DNA of 64,000 bases. Origin: Malachius bipustulatus (taxonomy: Eukaryota; Arthropoda; Insecta; Coleoptera; Melyridae). The translations under genes were made by a program, and so were the position numbers. The stretch is taken from positions 20,183,867 to 20,247,866 of the forward strand of contig OU342630.1 of assembly GCA_910589415.1 (NCBI GenBank), in the 5' to 3' direction. Below the pieces are notes generated by a model. That model saw nothing but the letters and a program-made list of their open reading frames with translations. It searched no databases and was not told where the DNA came from. Below are positions 46,270 through 58,116 of this stretch, one piece after another (position 1 is the first letter of the stretch; the number at the start of each line of letters is the position of its first letter).

Positions 46270-46500
46270 CTTAAACCATTGAAGATACGGGGTCGGTTAA
46301 ATCAGAGAAAAGTTGCGCTATTTTGTGGCCATCTCGAATCCGTCAAAACATGCAAGATATCTGTAACCGTTTCTGAAATATCCTGAAAAAACTGAAAAAT
46401 AGAGAAATTTTATTTTCGTCGTATCTTTTTTGTTATTGGAAATTAATACATTTTTGGTCATTATTTACATCCGCGGCTCCTAAAGTTTCACTATGGCACC
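46270..46500 (+). repeat. One arm of family D
   Basis: GGGGTCGGTTAAATCAGAGA, TTTTGTGGCCATCTCGAATC and CTGAAATATCCTGAAAAAAC match the left arm of 48775-49758. The copy ends where the next element begins. Confidence 0.8.
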
Positions 46501-46504
46501 TATA

Positions 46505-47233
46505 CAGGGTGTTTTGTAATTGAATGTCAATATTTAAGGGGGTGATTTTTGGGTCCATTTTAAGAAGAAAACTTCATAAGAACGTATGTCCTAAAAGTCT
46601 TACCTTTTGAGATACAGGGTGGTAAAGTTTTTAAAAATAAATAATTTTTTCATAATATCTGTAATATACCGCTCCTGGATATTTTAATGAAATTTAACAG
46701 ACGGGTATTACTCATCAAGAGGCATTTTTTCATGCACCACATTTCGTTTTATCTCCACTAGTGACATCTTGCAGAATTTTACCTGCATATTTTTATATTT
46801 TTTTATTGTCATTTACCGACAATTTTGTGACCATATAGAGAAACAGATTTTATTTTTTTTAGGCGAAAACCGTACATGGGACTGAAAAAAAATAAGTGAT
46901 CAAATTTGCTTTGAAATAAATGGGGATTCCAAAAATTATTTCTATTTGAACAGAAATCAGTGGCGTACCATCAATGTCAGCTAAAATATGTCGGTAAACT
47001 TCTGGTACATGAAAAAATGCCCCTTGATGCGTAATACCTGTATACGAAATTTTATGAAAATATCCACAGCGGTATTAGATATTACGAGAAAATTATTTAT
47101 TTTAATAAAACTTTACCACCCTGTATCTCAAAAGTTAAGACTCTTAGGACATACATTCTTATGAAGTTTTCTTCTTAAAATGGACCCAAAAATCACCCCC
47201 TTAAATATTGACATTCAATTACATAACATCCTG
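46505..47233. mobile_element. 729-bp palindromic element, CAGGGTG/CATCCTG ends, TA target duplication
   Basis: TA at 46503-46504 and 47234-47235. The arms share AATTGAATGTCAATATTTAA, GTGATTTTTGGGTCCATTTT, CGTATGTCC-type sequence and an internal GATACAGGGTGGTAAAG. No coding sequence. Confidence 0.92.
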
Positions 47234-47249
47234 TATAGGGGTGGAGAAC

Positions 47250-47490
47250 ATACCTATAATAACACCAGGAAGGTATTCATTTGCTTTGCAAATGGAAGGG
47301 AAAGCCACAAAACGGCCTAAAAAAACGGTTTTGAGAGTGCGGAGAGAGTGCGGTCCTGACAAGAGGCGTCGAGTAGATACCGCGAATTACGGATGTACCC
47401 ACTTCAAGCGCTTCGAAGCGTGCAGAGACGTACTGGCGCTATATCCGCTTTCACATATCGTGTCCAGTCCACAGGGATTGATGCAATGAT
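47250..47490 (+). other. GC-richer open stretch, unassigned
   Basis: An open frame (47208-47489) encodes a basic segment, KATKRPKKTVLRVRREC, and GCTHFKRFEACRDVLALYP. Its first residues come from the neighbouring MITE. I do not recognise the protein. It may be a gene or transposon scrap. Confidence 0.2.
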
Positions 47491-48187
47491 TTTTGGAATA
47501 TAAATGCAAAATTCAAAATAAAAATCGTGCTACTGTTAATTTCGAAGATTTTCCTTGCCCTGAAAGTGAAGAAAAAAATAGAAATTCGACCGTAGTGTCA
47601 AAGAGGCCTTAGTTGTGACCTTAATATTAGTTTGCAATGGCTGTTTTCCGCTACTTACCCACCAAGCACCTCTATTCCGCTCCTCGGTCCCGAAAAAATT
47701 GATGGAACTTAGGATACGTGGATGTAAATATTTACCTTATTTACTTTTTGAACTCTGATTAAATTTATTTCATATGCCAGTCGCAGAGATTTAGGGGTTG
47801 CTTGAATTTTTTTGCCCCTAATTTCTACGACACTGTAAAAATTGGCATTGTGGAAGCACATTTTAAACTGTCAATGTTTTCTACATAAAAAAGGTACTCC
47901 TAGTCAAGTACTCTAATATGAACTGTTTTTGAGAAAAACAGCATTTTATGATGAAAAACATAAAAGTGGCAAAATGTTGTTGTTGTGTTTGATCAATCAC
48001 TTGTGTTTTACATTTTTTTATGATTTGTTTCACTGCAACATTATTTATTTTTCAATTTGCCGTCTTAACGCAGATAATATTAAAGACAAGACGTGTACGA
48101 AAGCTGAATTCTGTATCTCAAACAGTTCTCTGAGTTATCACATAACGAATTTAACTATTTTACATTATTAGTTCTTACCTATTTCTA
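47491..48187. other. Noncoding stretch
   Basis: An 80-codon frame at 47929-48171 has no motif. A sequence near 47700-47740 (GATACGTGGATGTAAATA) echoes fragments at 35400 and 46190, so it may be more element debris. Confidence 0.35.
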
Positions 48188-48754
48188 CAGGGTGAGTTTT
48201 TTTCAATGTTTAGTACAGGGATCTTGTAAACTACTGCAGTTAGAGGAACGGTTAAATGGGGAAAGCAGTGCAGTTTTATGAGCTTAATTCGAAACAGCTT
48301 TTGTTTTTTATTTAAAACTTTTTTATTAGCCTAACTTTTTTATTTCCCGAAAAAACGATATTGAGTTTTACATCGTTGTTTTTAGAAAAAAAATACATAT
48401 CGAATGATGTCATAGCCAACTATGACTTACATTTAAAAAAAACACAAGTTTACGTCATAGCTCGAAAACGACACAACAAATAAAAAAAATTGTAACGCCG
48501 TTTTATTGTCTATGAAATCGTCTAAAAGGTTTTCCTTTACGATTTTTCTCTAATCCCAATAATAAAGACTGCTATCTCGGTGTAAAGAAATCCGCGGAAT
48601 TTACTTTATGTTAAATATCTAGAAAGCCATGGAGATTTTCAAAAAAACAAAAGCTGTTTCGAATTAAACTGCACTTCTTTCCCCATTTAACCGTTCCTCT
48701 AACTGCAGTAGTTTACGAGATCCCTGTACTAAACATTGAAAAAAACCCACCCTG
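48188..48754. mobile_element. 567-bp palindromic element, TA target duplication
   Basis: TA at 48186-48187 and 48755-48756. Ends CAGGGTGAGTTTTTTTCAAT and the inverse; arms share GTACAGGGATCT, AACTGCAGTAGTTTAC-type sequence and CGAAACAGCTTTTGTTT. Confidence 0.92.
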
Positions 48755-48774
48755 TATTTTTGCTAGTGTTAATA

Positions 48775-49758
48775 CAGGGTGCACCATGTATTCTTCTCTA
48801 TATTGCTATCTCCTGAACGCTAAGAGATACAGGGTCGGTTAAATTAGAGAAAAGATGCGCAGTTTTGTGGTCATCTCAAATTCGTCAAAACATGCCGTCA
48901 CCGTTCCTGAAATATCCTGAAAAAACTGAAAAATCGAGATTTTTTATTTTCGTCATATCTTTTTTATTATTGGAAATTAATAAATAATTTTTTGTAGGCT
49001 TACATAAGCCGTTAAGAGCTATCCATCTGACATTTCAAAAATTTTCAAGGCTTACTAGATCCAAGAGTTTTCACAGTCAACTTTCGTTTTTCTTATGGCC
49101 GCCATATTATTTTTTTATGTCGTTCGATATGAAAAAAAAATGGAAACCAAAAATTAATAAACTTCAAAAATTTTTTTTTTTAATTTCTATTCTTCTTTTT
49201 TCAAAGAAAAATCTAAAAAAAATCGTAGAAAAATAACGTCCAACATTTGTAATGCCTAAATAGTGCTTGCCTTATGGTTTTTTAATTTATCTATGAAATT
49301 TGGTCTAAAAATGAGTCTTTTTTGTAAAGAAAAAAGAAGAATAAAAAATTTTTAAATTTATTTTTTTGAATTTTAACAATTTTTAGTTTTTATGATTTTT
49401 TATATCGAACAACATAAAAAATGGTGGCTATAAGAAAAACGAAAGTTGACTATGAAAATTCTGGGATCTAGTCGGCTTTGAAAATTTTAGAAATGTCAGA
49501 TGGGTAGCTCTTGCCGACTTATGTAAGCCCACAAAAAATTATTCATTAATCTCCAATAATAAAAAAGATATGGAAAAAATAAGAAATCTCGATATTTCAG
49601 TTTTTTCAGGATATTTCAGGAACGGTCACAGATATCTTGTATGTCTCGACGGAATCAAGATGGCCACAAAATTGCGCTCCTTTGGACTCGTTTAACCGAC
49701 CCTGTATCTGTTAGCGTTAGGAGATAGCAATATAGAGAAGGATACATGGTGCACCCTG
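48775..49758. mobile_element. 984-bp palindromic element, complete family D copy
   Basis: TA at 48773-48774 and 49759-49760. Ends CAGGGTGCACCATGTATTCT and its inverse; arms share ATTGCTATCTCCTGAACGC, GATACAGGGTCGGTTAAAT, CCGTTCCTGAAATATCCTGA and TTATGGCCGCCATA. It lies only 18 bp (plus TAs) from the previous element. Confidence 0.93.
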
Positions 49759-49760
49759 TA

Positions 49761-51700
49761 TACCAATAAAATTGACCAAAAAAAAATAGCGTAAAGTATT
49801 CGTGGATAACGGTTCTTTAGAACACTTGCTCTATTTATTCTGGCACGAAGGCTATCCTGGCTATCCCATTAAACAATTAATTTGATTACTGATATCCGTT
49901 TATTATACTAGGTATAGTATTTGGGTATACCTACTACTATTATACTATATACCTTATCATAAGTCGCACGCGAAAAAGCAGGACGGGTGGTGTCTGAGTG
50001 ACGTCATGCACAAAGCCGAACGAAATTGCAACGCCAAGTGATTTTATCTTCTCGAGTATAAATGTAAACGAATAAACCATTAAAAATAACCGGTTTCGAC
50101 AGTTACAACTGGCAACATTGTTGGGCTTTACAACGTGCGTAAGATGTAGGAGTATATACAATCGGGCTGAAGAAAGATTTGTTAGTATATTTGGGCTTAA
50201 TAACGATTCGAAAATATATTTTAAAAGTAGGCTTACGAAAAAGTTTCCCCTCTTTGTTTGCCACCACTTGTGGGCATCTTTATTTAACAAAACACTGATA
50301 TATACTTCTATATATGAGTTAGAAAACCCGGGTGGAACAACGACCTGTTAATATGCGCGGGCTTCACAACGTATCGTCTATGAGTATATTTATATATATA
50401 TATATATATATATATGTATAGTACTAAAGTCCACTTGACCTAGTTTATTAACTAGCTATTAACATGGTTAATTTAGTTAGGGTTTGATAGGCATACTGGG
50501 AATCCCAGGTACGGCGAATTCTATTATTTATTTACGGTTACGAACACCTAAATATTGACCACCTACTTGATTCTCAACGTTACTTAAAAACGGTCAGGTC
50601 GAAGAATATGGAATAAATTATTTCCTGAGGTATACAATGTGTCCCAGATTCGCGTCTCTATACAGGGATCTCAGCTCCTATTACACTTACAGCAAAGGTT
50701 GATCATTTGTCTATTTTCTAGTCTAAAAAAAGTCATATCATCGCATTTAAATTTTTTGAGAAAATCCAATATTTTGGTTATAATATCGAATAACGCCCTT
50801 TATCGGCGGCCGTATAGGTCACAACTGTCATTATCACAAGAAACCTAAAAGCCCAAGAAATGCTCTTTCGAATTATGCCAAATTTATCCAAAATCATTAA
50901 AGCCGTTTCGAAGTTACAGGCATTTGTTTAAAACAACATTCAAATACCCCCCACCACTTTATTTCGAAAGATAGAGGAAAATACTTTTTACAAAAAATAT
51001 TCGACTTTAAGTTAACATTAAAACGCAAATATTTTTTTGTTACATTCATTGGGGAAAATCACAAGAAATGTAACTTTATGTAATTCAAGATGGTGCAAAC
51101 GCCCTCTGGCAGCCATCTTGGAAACTTGAAAATAATTTCCAGCATTTTCCCTTGCCCACTTAACCTATAAAATTTTTTACCGTAACTCTCTACGATCATT
51201 AGTTTCTGAGATACAGCCGCTTACCTCGCTTATTGGCCCACCCTGTATATTAATTCATTATTCGGGAAAAATCCGGAAATACATTATCAACTTAAATTTT
51301 CAAGTTGTAAATATCCTTGAGTTCTGCATTTCTGCATTTCTGCATTTCAGTTCGAGAAGCCTTATTCGAGAAGAAATTTAATTCTCTATGCAGCAATGCA
51401 AAATTAATATTCTCAGTTTTGGATTGCAGCTATCCGAACATGGATTGCAGAAGTTAGTTGGCAAGTGTTTGTGTCGAAAAATTCGTCGAAAATTATGCAA
51501 ATTAGAATTAAAATGAACCTTACTCAATCCGGATCAAGCAACTATTTTCAGATTGTTTCTATCGTTCTTTTCTTATAAGTTCTCGTAGTTTGGCATCCCT
51601 CAGTATGACTATATCGAATTACATATATCTATCAAGTCTGTTCAAAGAAGATTTTTGAAGGTACTCTGGTTTAGAAACGTGGTTTCGATCAGGATCAGGA
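49761..51700. other. Noncoding stretch with (TA)n run
   Basis: Contains a (TA)n at 50389-50414 and a lone CCACCCTGTATATT near 51238, probably one end of a decayed TA-type element. No gene recognised. Confidence 0.35.
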
Positions 51701-51792
51701 ACTACTGTTATACATACATTCAATCTGCCCTCTTTGTTTAATAGACATAAGCTGTTTTGCTTGGTATTTCTTTTCGGATGGATTATGACCCG

Positions 51793-52075
51793 TCATAAAA
51801 TATGGTGTATGGTCTCATTATGTATCCGGCAAAGTCTACATTTCGGTTCACTGTCGGATTTCATGATTTTGGCTTTCATATAATTTGTTGTCATAGCTTG
51901 TTCCTGGCAGGCTGTTATTAGTGCTGTTTCGGCTTTTAAATTTGCATGCATGAGCCATTTCCATGATTGTTTTGTGTTGGTGTTTTCTTTTTCTGCTTCT
52001 TTAGCTATTTGACCATTCATTAGTTTTTCTATCCATAATTTTATTTGTTCTTGTTTTTTTTTACATTGTGTTATA
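51793..52075 (-). pseudogene. LINE C-terminal fragment
   Basis: In frame from about 52075: QEQIKLWIEKLMNGQ, then SWKWLMHANLKAETALITA, QEQAMTTNYMKAKI, and the CRLCRIHNETIHHIL zinc motif. This W-x-WL...LKxETExxIxAAQDQAxxTxYxxxxI...CRxC...ETxxHI pattern is the C-terminus of a widespread insect LINE group. The RT domain is missing. Confidence 0.85.
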
Positions 52076-52398
52076 CGTTGGTTGATTATACTGACTCTTT
52101 TTGTTTCAGGTTAATTTAAATTAATATTTTATATTCTTTCTTGTTGGTCGTTTTCCAATCAAGTTTTTATTAGTGTTATTATTTTTTACACGTTGGGTTA
52201 GCGAGTCGGGTGATATCTCCGATTCCATTCACCTACCCCACAAGTCTAAGAAATACACCCACAGCTGCTGCTCCCTCACCGGGCAGTGGTAAACATCTTC
52301 TTCTTCTTTATGTGCCGTGCTCGGTCTCCCGAACGTTGGCGATTACTCTGGAGATTATAAAAAAAAACACCTGCGGGGCCTGAAATAATTGAACCAGA

Positions 52399-53336
52399 TC
52401 ACAAGACCAAAGTAAATGGAGGGAACCCAGAACAACGGCTCTCTGTATCATACCCGCCAGCGACAGTGCAGCTTTTTTGTAGACAGGAATAGCTTTCAGC
52501 TCCGTCAACAGCGAAGGTGGTATGCGGTATGCCACCAAGTACTCTAATAAGGAGGACGACCAATTTCATTTTGTACCCTGGAAACAGTCTCCGGAATTCG
52601 GGCAGAAGGTCCCGATATTTCGTCCGTTTTTCCTGTTCTTTCAATAGGTAATAAGTTATTCTCGGCTGGTGCCGAGAATTCGATAACAAAATCTGTTTTT
52701 CGAGTTTGTCTAGGAGGACAACGTCTGACCTGTTAGCTCTTAGTGGCCCGACTGTAGAGAACGAGAATCTCCAATAGATTCGGCATCTCCCATTCTCCAC
52801 TACTCGCTACCTCCGGGAGCATGAGGCAGCATCGGTGTCTCGTCTACTTCATACGAGTGCCTTGGATGAAAATGTAGCACTCGTAATGCTGTTGGTGGAG
52901 ATGAATGTAGGTATGCCGAAATCTCATGCGGGTGGCATGCACTCAAGATATGCATAAGCGATTCCGACGCCATCTGGAAAGCTCTACAGTTGGCACTAGA
53001 TACTTCCACACCCATAATCCGGCTTCTGTAGACCAATGTGTTGATGACATCTTGGCATGCCAACATAAACCCTTCGATTTCCGACTTGGGCCCGGCTGAT
53101 CTTAGAAATGAAAAGGTCAACCTTTCTGACAAGCATCGTTCCTCTATTGTTCGATAAAAGGAGTCGTGCAGTTGCTTGTCGGTTGCTGCCGTAGCAAAAT
53201 CTGGTGCAAGGCATTTTTTTAGGCTCTCAGTTGTTTAGGTTCCAGGTCAGTGACCGACTGGTCACGTCGTCTTCCCCTGGAACTGATGTCGAAGACTAAG
53301 CCGAGTTCACTGGCGGTTCTCTGTGCTGCCTTAAAC

Positions 53337-53345
<9 letters not shown>
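52399..53345 (-). pseudogene. LINE C-terminal half, frameshifted
   Basis: From 53345 downwards the frame gives RTASELGLVFDISS and CLAPDFATAATDKQLHDSFY, then LRSAGPKSEIEGFMLACQDV, TLVYRSRIMGVEVSSANCRA and SESLMHILSACHPHE (to 52800). After a frame change comes NGRCRIYWRFSFSTVGPLRA, RSDVVLLDKLEKQILL and KRTKYRDLLPEFRRLFPGYK, a domain in which such LINEs carry an (N)RPDxxLxDK motif. About 310 codons remain, with one frameshift near 52800. Together with 51793-52075, it may come from the same clade but is a separate insertion. Confidence 0.87.

Positions 53346-53367
<22 letters not shown>
53341..53367. repeat. (TTA)n microsatellite at the end of the LINE fragment
   Basis: Nine ATT units adjoin the upstream end of the minus-strand LINE remnant. 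Confidence 0.9.
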
Positions 53368-53369
<2 letters not shown>

Positions 53370-53399
53370 GGCTGAGAGGCTGAGACATCGAGTTTCGCT

Positions 53400-54299
53400 C
53401 ACCCTGTACATTACTTTAATGACTTGGAGTTAGAACGATGAATTATATGTTTCGTGTTAATTTTAACAACGGACATCCAAGACAAATAAATTACTGACAA
53501 TATAATAAATAAAGAGCATAGAAACAGTTACGAAACAGTTCTTTAAGTAACTAGGTCACAATTGGCAAAATTTAATGATTAGTTTTCCATATACCTAATT
53601 GCGTTTAAAAAATCAGTCTGAATTCCTTTTAATTATCTTTTAATCCACTTCATAAAGTTTTAATTACTTCATAAGGCTTATTAGTAATTATTATAACACC
53701 AGAAAAATGATCCATTTATGTATTAAGATCATAAAACGGATATTATGTATATAGCACACGTCAAGAGCCAAAACGAGGTTTCTAACCTTCATTTTTTCAA
53801 TAGAGAAGATGCAATTGGTTGTTAGGACATTATGTATATGGAACTATAATAATTAATGAACATATTGTAGGGTTCTGAATATATAATACAAACGTGGGGG
53901 GGGGGAGTTAAGGTAGAGCAACCTTATTACTTTTATTAGAATTATTACTTATTAGAAACATGTATGAAATGAAATATAAAAAATACGGGGTGGAATTCGA
54001 GGCGTCAAAAAGCCGATTGTCGCGCTGTGAAGTTGAAGCAAACTAGAGCACTGGTGGAAACGATCAGACAGCAAAAACAGCGCCATTTTTCAGTGCAGTA
54101 TTAAGGACACGCACTTCTGATTGTGTAAAAATATTGTTAATGTTAAATCACTAATTAATTTCTTTTAATTAGTGTGCAATAAATAACAAACTTTAATTAA
54201 ATTGTCCCAAATACGTATGGACGGTAAGGCTGTAGAAAAATGTATCTTATATTTTAGTCTTTTTTATTAGGTTCTGATTGTTTTTATTATTTTTAGTAG
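53400..54299. other. Noncoding stretch
   Basis: No feature recognised apart from a G10 run near 53898. Confidence 0.35.
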
Positions 54300-54790
54300 G
54301 TTTACATACATCGTCGACAGCTGTCTATTTGACATTTCAAAAAATTCCAAAGTAATAGTCAATTACCTAAGTATTGGTTTTTATGGCCATAATGCTTTTC
54401 CATTTTCATCAGGTATAAAATAAAATGTATAATAATGATTTTAATGTAATAATCTTAAAAACAAGAATATTATTTCACGGAATAAAAATCAAGCAAAAGT
54501 AAGTAGGTAAAGAATTTTGAAGCTGATTTGAAGATGTGATTTGTAGATTTGGTTTCCTTTAATTTTTTATACCGAATGATATGTAGAAACAATATGGCGG
54601 GCATAACAGAAACAAAAGTTGACTATGAAAACCTCAAAGGGTCTAGTCACGTTTGAAATTTGTGTAAATGTCTAATGGAGAGTCCATGAAGACTTATGTA
54701 AACCTAAAAAAATAATTTATTTGTTTTCAATAATAAAAAAGTAGGTATGCCAAAAGAGCAATCTCAATTTATCTGTTTTCAGCATGTTTC
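54300..54790. repeat. Diverged family D copy
   Basis: GACATTTCAAAAAATTCCAA, TTTTATGGCC, ATATGGCGGGCATAA and GAAAACCTC-GGGTCTAGTC correspond to family D inner arms. No termini found. Confidence 0.55.
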
Positions 54791-55557
54791 CGAGATGGTG
54801 TGAGCGCAACTGTTTTCTTCTCATGCATTAACCAATTAGTTATTAAGTCGGTTCAATTTCTTTCGGAAAAATTGCGAAAAACTTCAGGTGTTCTTTTTTA
54901 TTTATTTGTAACGGCGGTTTTCCGATTGAAAAAAACACAATTAATATTATTAAAAAAAAAATTGTTCAAAACTCATTCTGTGATTAAATTTTCAAAAAAA
55001 TTTACTAAAATTAATGTTCTTGCATACTTTATTTTAACTTATACGGTGTCTGACCAAAAGATCGCATCCCAGGGGAGAATATTTGGGTTTTCAAATATTT
55101 TTTGGAAATTTCGTTCTATCAAAAGATTATGTTCTAAAAAGATTTGATTTGAGAACACAAGAACACAATATATCCATTGTGTGATTTTTGTTCCGGAGGA
55201 GATGACGTTCATCTAAATTTTTTATAAATAACTCTAAATAACAAGAAAGTAGGTGAAATTTTGAAAATGGGGATAGTTTTTGGGATATTTTTGAAATATT
55301 TCTATAGGTATTAATGAAATATCATGACAGTTGTCAAATAAATGACGACTTTTATGCAAGTGTACAAAAAAATTGTACCTTTTCCAACTGCAAACTTGTT
55401 CTCATTTTTCTTAGTGTAATTTTGAATTTCAAATAGGTACATAATTATTGTGCCTGCAATATTAAATAATTAGATAATATTGCAATATTAAAATTAAAGT
55501 AAAAGAAGTAACAGAAACGAATACCAGGAGCGACCTTTTCGAATTTAATGAAATTTC
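54791..55557. other. Noncoding stretch
   Basis: A 115-codon frame at 54800-55147 is Lys/Phe-rich, low complexity and unrecognised; not called as a gene. Confidence 0.35.
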
Positions 55558-56160
55558 TGGTTAAGTTGGAACCATATGGAAAACTTTTTTATTGTTGGTT
55601 TTATGAAAAAATGTATTGTTGATAAAAAGTTGTGCATGGTCCAAGACTTAAAATGCAACTATCAGATATCAATTTTTTATAGTCGTATACGAGGTTTGTC
55701 AAAAAATATCAATTCAACGCAAGAGTAAAGTACCTTTATTTTTGACAATATCAAAAATTGTTACTTAAAAAAGTTGATCAGCACTGCAAATGACATTCAA
55801 ATATGCAATTCATCAAATATATTGTGTTTTATCAAAGAGATAGGGTTTATCAGCAGCGGTTTAGTTTTTATGCTGTTTTTTATTGGTTACGCAACTGCAT
55901 GTTATTGCATATTTGAATGTTATTTGCAATTTTGAGCAACTTTTTTGAATAACAATTTTCGATATTGTCGAAAATACAGGTACTTTACTCTTGCGGTAAA
56001 TTGATATTTTTTGACAATCCTCGTATATGGGTTTAAAAAATTGATATCTGATGGTTGCATTTTAAGTCTTGGACCATGCACAAATTTTTATCAGGAATAC
56101 ATTTTTTCATAAAACCAACAATAAAAAAAATTCCATATGGTTCCAACTTAAGCAGACACA
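55558..56160. mobile_element. 0.6-kb palindromic element
   Basis: Left AAGTTGGAACCATATGGAAA pairs with right TTCCATATGGTTCCAACTTA. Pairing continues through TGCATGGTCCAAGACTTAAA, GATATCAATTTTT and TTGACAATATC. The right end continues CAGACACACTGTA, suggesting TA plus CAGTGTGTC termini, lost on the left. Confidence 0.88.
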
Positions 56161-56461
56161 CTGTATAAGGTGAGTGAACGAAATACGTATTTTAACAGTA
56201 AGCGAAGGGATGAAAACCTCAACGTCAGTGTATGAGAGAGTCAGGCCAGGGAGGGTTCTGACCTCTTGCTCTTACACACAAGCAAATTGCCACTATCAGG
56301 ATGTCATACTACTCTATTTTTTTTTCTGAATAAGTGATAAGCAAAAATGGGTAGAAAGTGTGTTGTGCCTAATTGTAAAAGTTGATGGGATGAAACTACT
56401 ACGGGTATTTCATCGATTGACATACCAACATTTAAATATTAATAAAATTAGAAAATAAAAA

Positions 56462-56785
56462 TAAAATTTTTGAGTTATAAACAAGTGAAAATCGTCATTT
56501 TTCGAGTTCAAGGCCCTGTACAACGAAAACGGTTCAAGATAGAGAAAAACGGCTTACATGTCCTTATTTTAACTTTTCATGTACTATCCTATGATTTAGA
56601 TGAAATGTTTATACAGGGTGATAAAAAATATGAAAAATTCTTAGATTTCTCCACGCGTTGCCAAATAAAAAAAATCAAAGAAAGTACAAATGTTTCTATA
56701 CCATAGGATAGTACATAAAAAGTTAAAATAGGGACATGTAAGCCGTTTTTCTCTATCTTGAACCGTTTTCGTTGTACCGGGTGTC
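56462..56785. repeat. Family C palindrome
   Basis: Arms GTACAACGAAAACGGTTCAA, AACGGCTTACATGTCC, CATGTACTATCCTATG and their inverses flank a centre at ATACAGGGTGATAAAAAATA. Open frames on both strands (56470-56792) encode the same peptide because the DNA is palindromic; they are not genes. Confidence 0.85.
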
Positions 56786-58110
56786 CCAACACTAGTGTCC
56801 ACCCCCTAAATCGAGCTTAATTTTAAAGATAAAAAATTGAAACTTTGAGGATTTGTGCACTTGATATAGGACCTCGGAATGGCATAATTAGTTTCATTAA
56901 AAAACATTTTTAATATCTTTTTAATAATCACCTTTTTCATGAGTCCATACTACGACACTGTCCAGTGCAGGTTCAGTGTGCCACGGCTAGCCCAGAAAGA
57001 GCCGTGCTTCTATTTATTTGGGCCTTATTTACTTTGTCATAAAACTTATTGCACCTACCGTTTTCAGATTATATTGATTATACAGGGTGTCCCATAATAT
57101 GTGGGCAATCTCCCGGATTTGGGTAAATTTCGTAAAAATAAATGAAAAAATAGCTATAAAATTAATTCCTCAGAGACAACCCTACAAAGATATTAGCTGT
57201 TGAAGTTGAGGGTTGAAAATCAATTTTTTGCAATAACTTTTTTATTTCTTGACCGATTTTGATAATTTTTGGTGTTATTTTATATTATTTTGAACTGTTT
57301 AGAATAGTGTTTCTTAATCTTTGGTAACACATACATAGACCTCGGGAAGGCATAACCCCCTCATTCACTTGAAATAAAACAATAAAAATAATAATTTTAC
57401 AGTTTCTTAAGGTTACTTTTCTTTTTTATTTGACATTGTTTACATAAAAAATGTATCCTTATTTATTTCGATAGAGCGAACCGTTATCGAGATAAACGTC
57501 CTTCTAATAGGCGATGCGTCGCAGGAACTTTCTAAATTTCAAGTAAATTTTAACAAGATGGCTGACCTATGACAGTAAATTGAGCAGGAAACAAAACAAT
57601 AACTTAATAAATACACGTCAAATAGTGTCAAAGATTTTATTTCATGCAGATTCAATTCTAACTGATTTTAAAATGAGTTACAAAAACGCTGAATACACAG
57701 AAAATCAGTTAGAATTGAATCTGCATGAAATGAAATCTTTGACACTGACGAATCATTATAATTTTACATTAAAATTTTACATACGTCTGAAGATGCTACA
57801 AAGTATTGAAACACGTGTAACGTTAATATCCAGCAATATACATCAGTAGAATCTTTTAAAACATTAGTGTTTTATTTATCATCAATCAGACAGACTAGGT
57901 TTATTTTGATCTCCTTTATAATGCTCCCGAGAAATTAGGAAGTAAATAGGTACTTACCGGACATACTTATGTCAGTTTTCTTTTTCGTTAAATTTTTTTC
58001 ACTCAGACATGGTTTTTCTAGAACATCCTGAGCTCACCCTTGAAACGAAAGTCACAAGTTGTGAATAATAGTATTGTTACGTAGATATAAAGGATCAAAG
58101 CGGTATTCAA
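56786..58110. other. Element debris and a 124-bp hairpin
   Basis: Single CAGGGTGTCCC-type ends begin at about 56780 and 57083 without visible partners. At 57624-57747 AGTGTCAAAGATTTTATTTC and GCAGATTCAATTCTAACTGA pair with their inverses around a 26-nt loop; the 89-codon frame over it is a by-product. Confidence 0.5.
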
Positions 58111-58116
58111 ATAATA

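Noticed and set aside
50118..50351. 77- and 116-codon frames on opposite strands around 49940-50351
   Set aside because: No motif on either strand and no supporting start context; coding nature not supported.
54800..55147. 115-codon open frame
   Set aside because: Lys/Phe-rich low-complexity translation of AT-rich DNA, no recognised motif.
56470..56792. Two opposite-strand frames encoding the same FKIEKNGLHV peptide
   Set aside because: A consequence of palindromic DNA in family C.
57580..57849. 89-codon open frame
   Set aside because: Spans a 124-bp hairpin; no motif.
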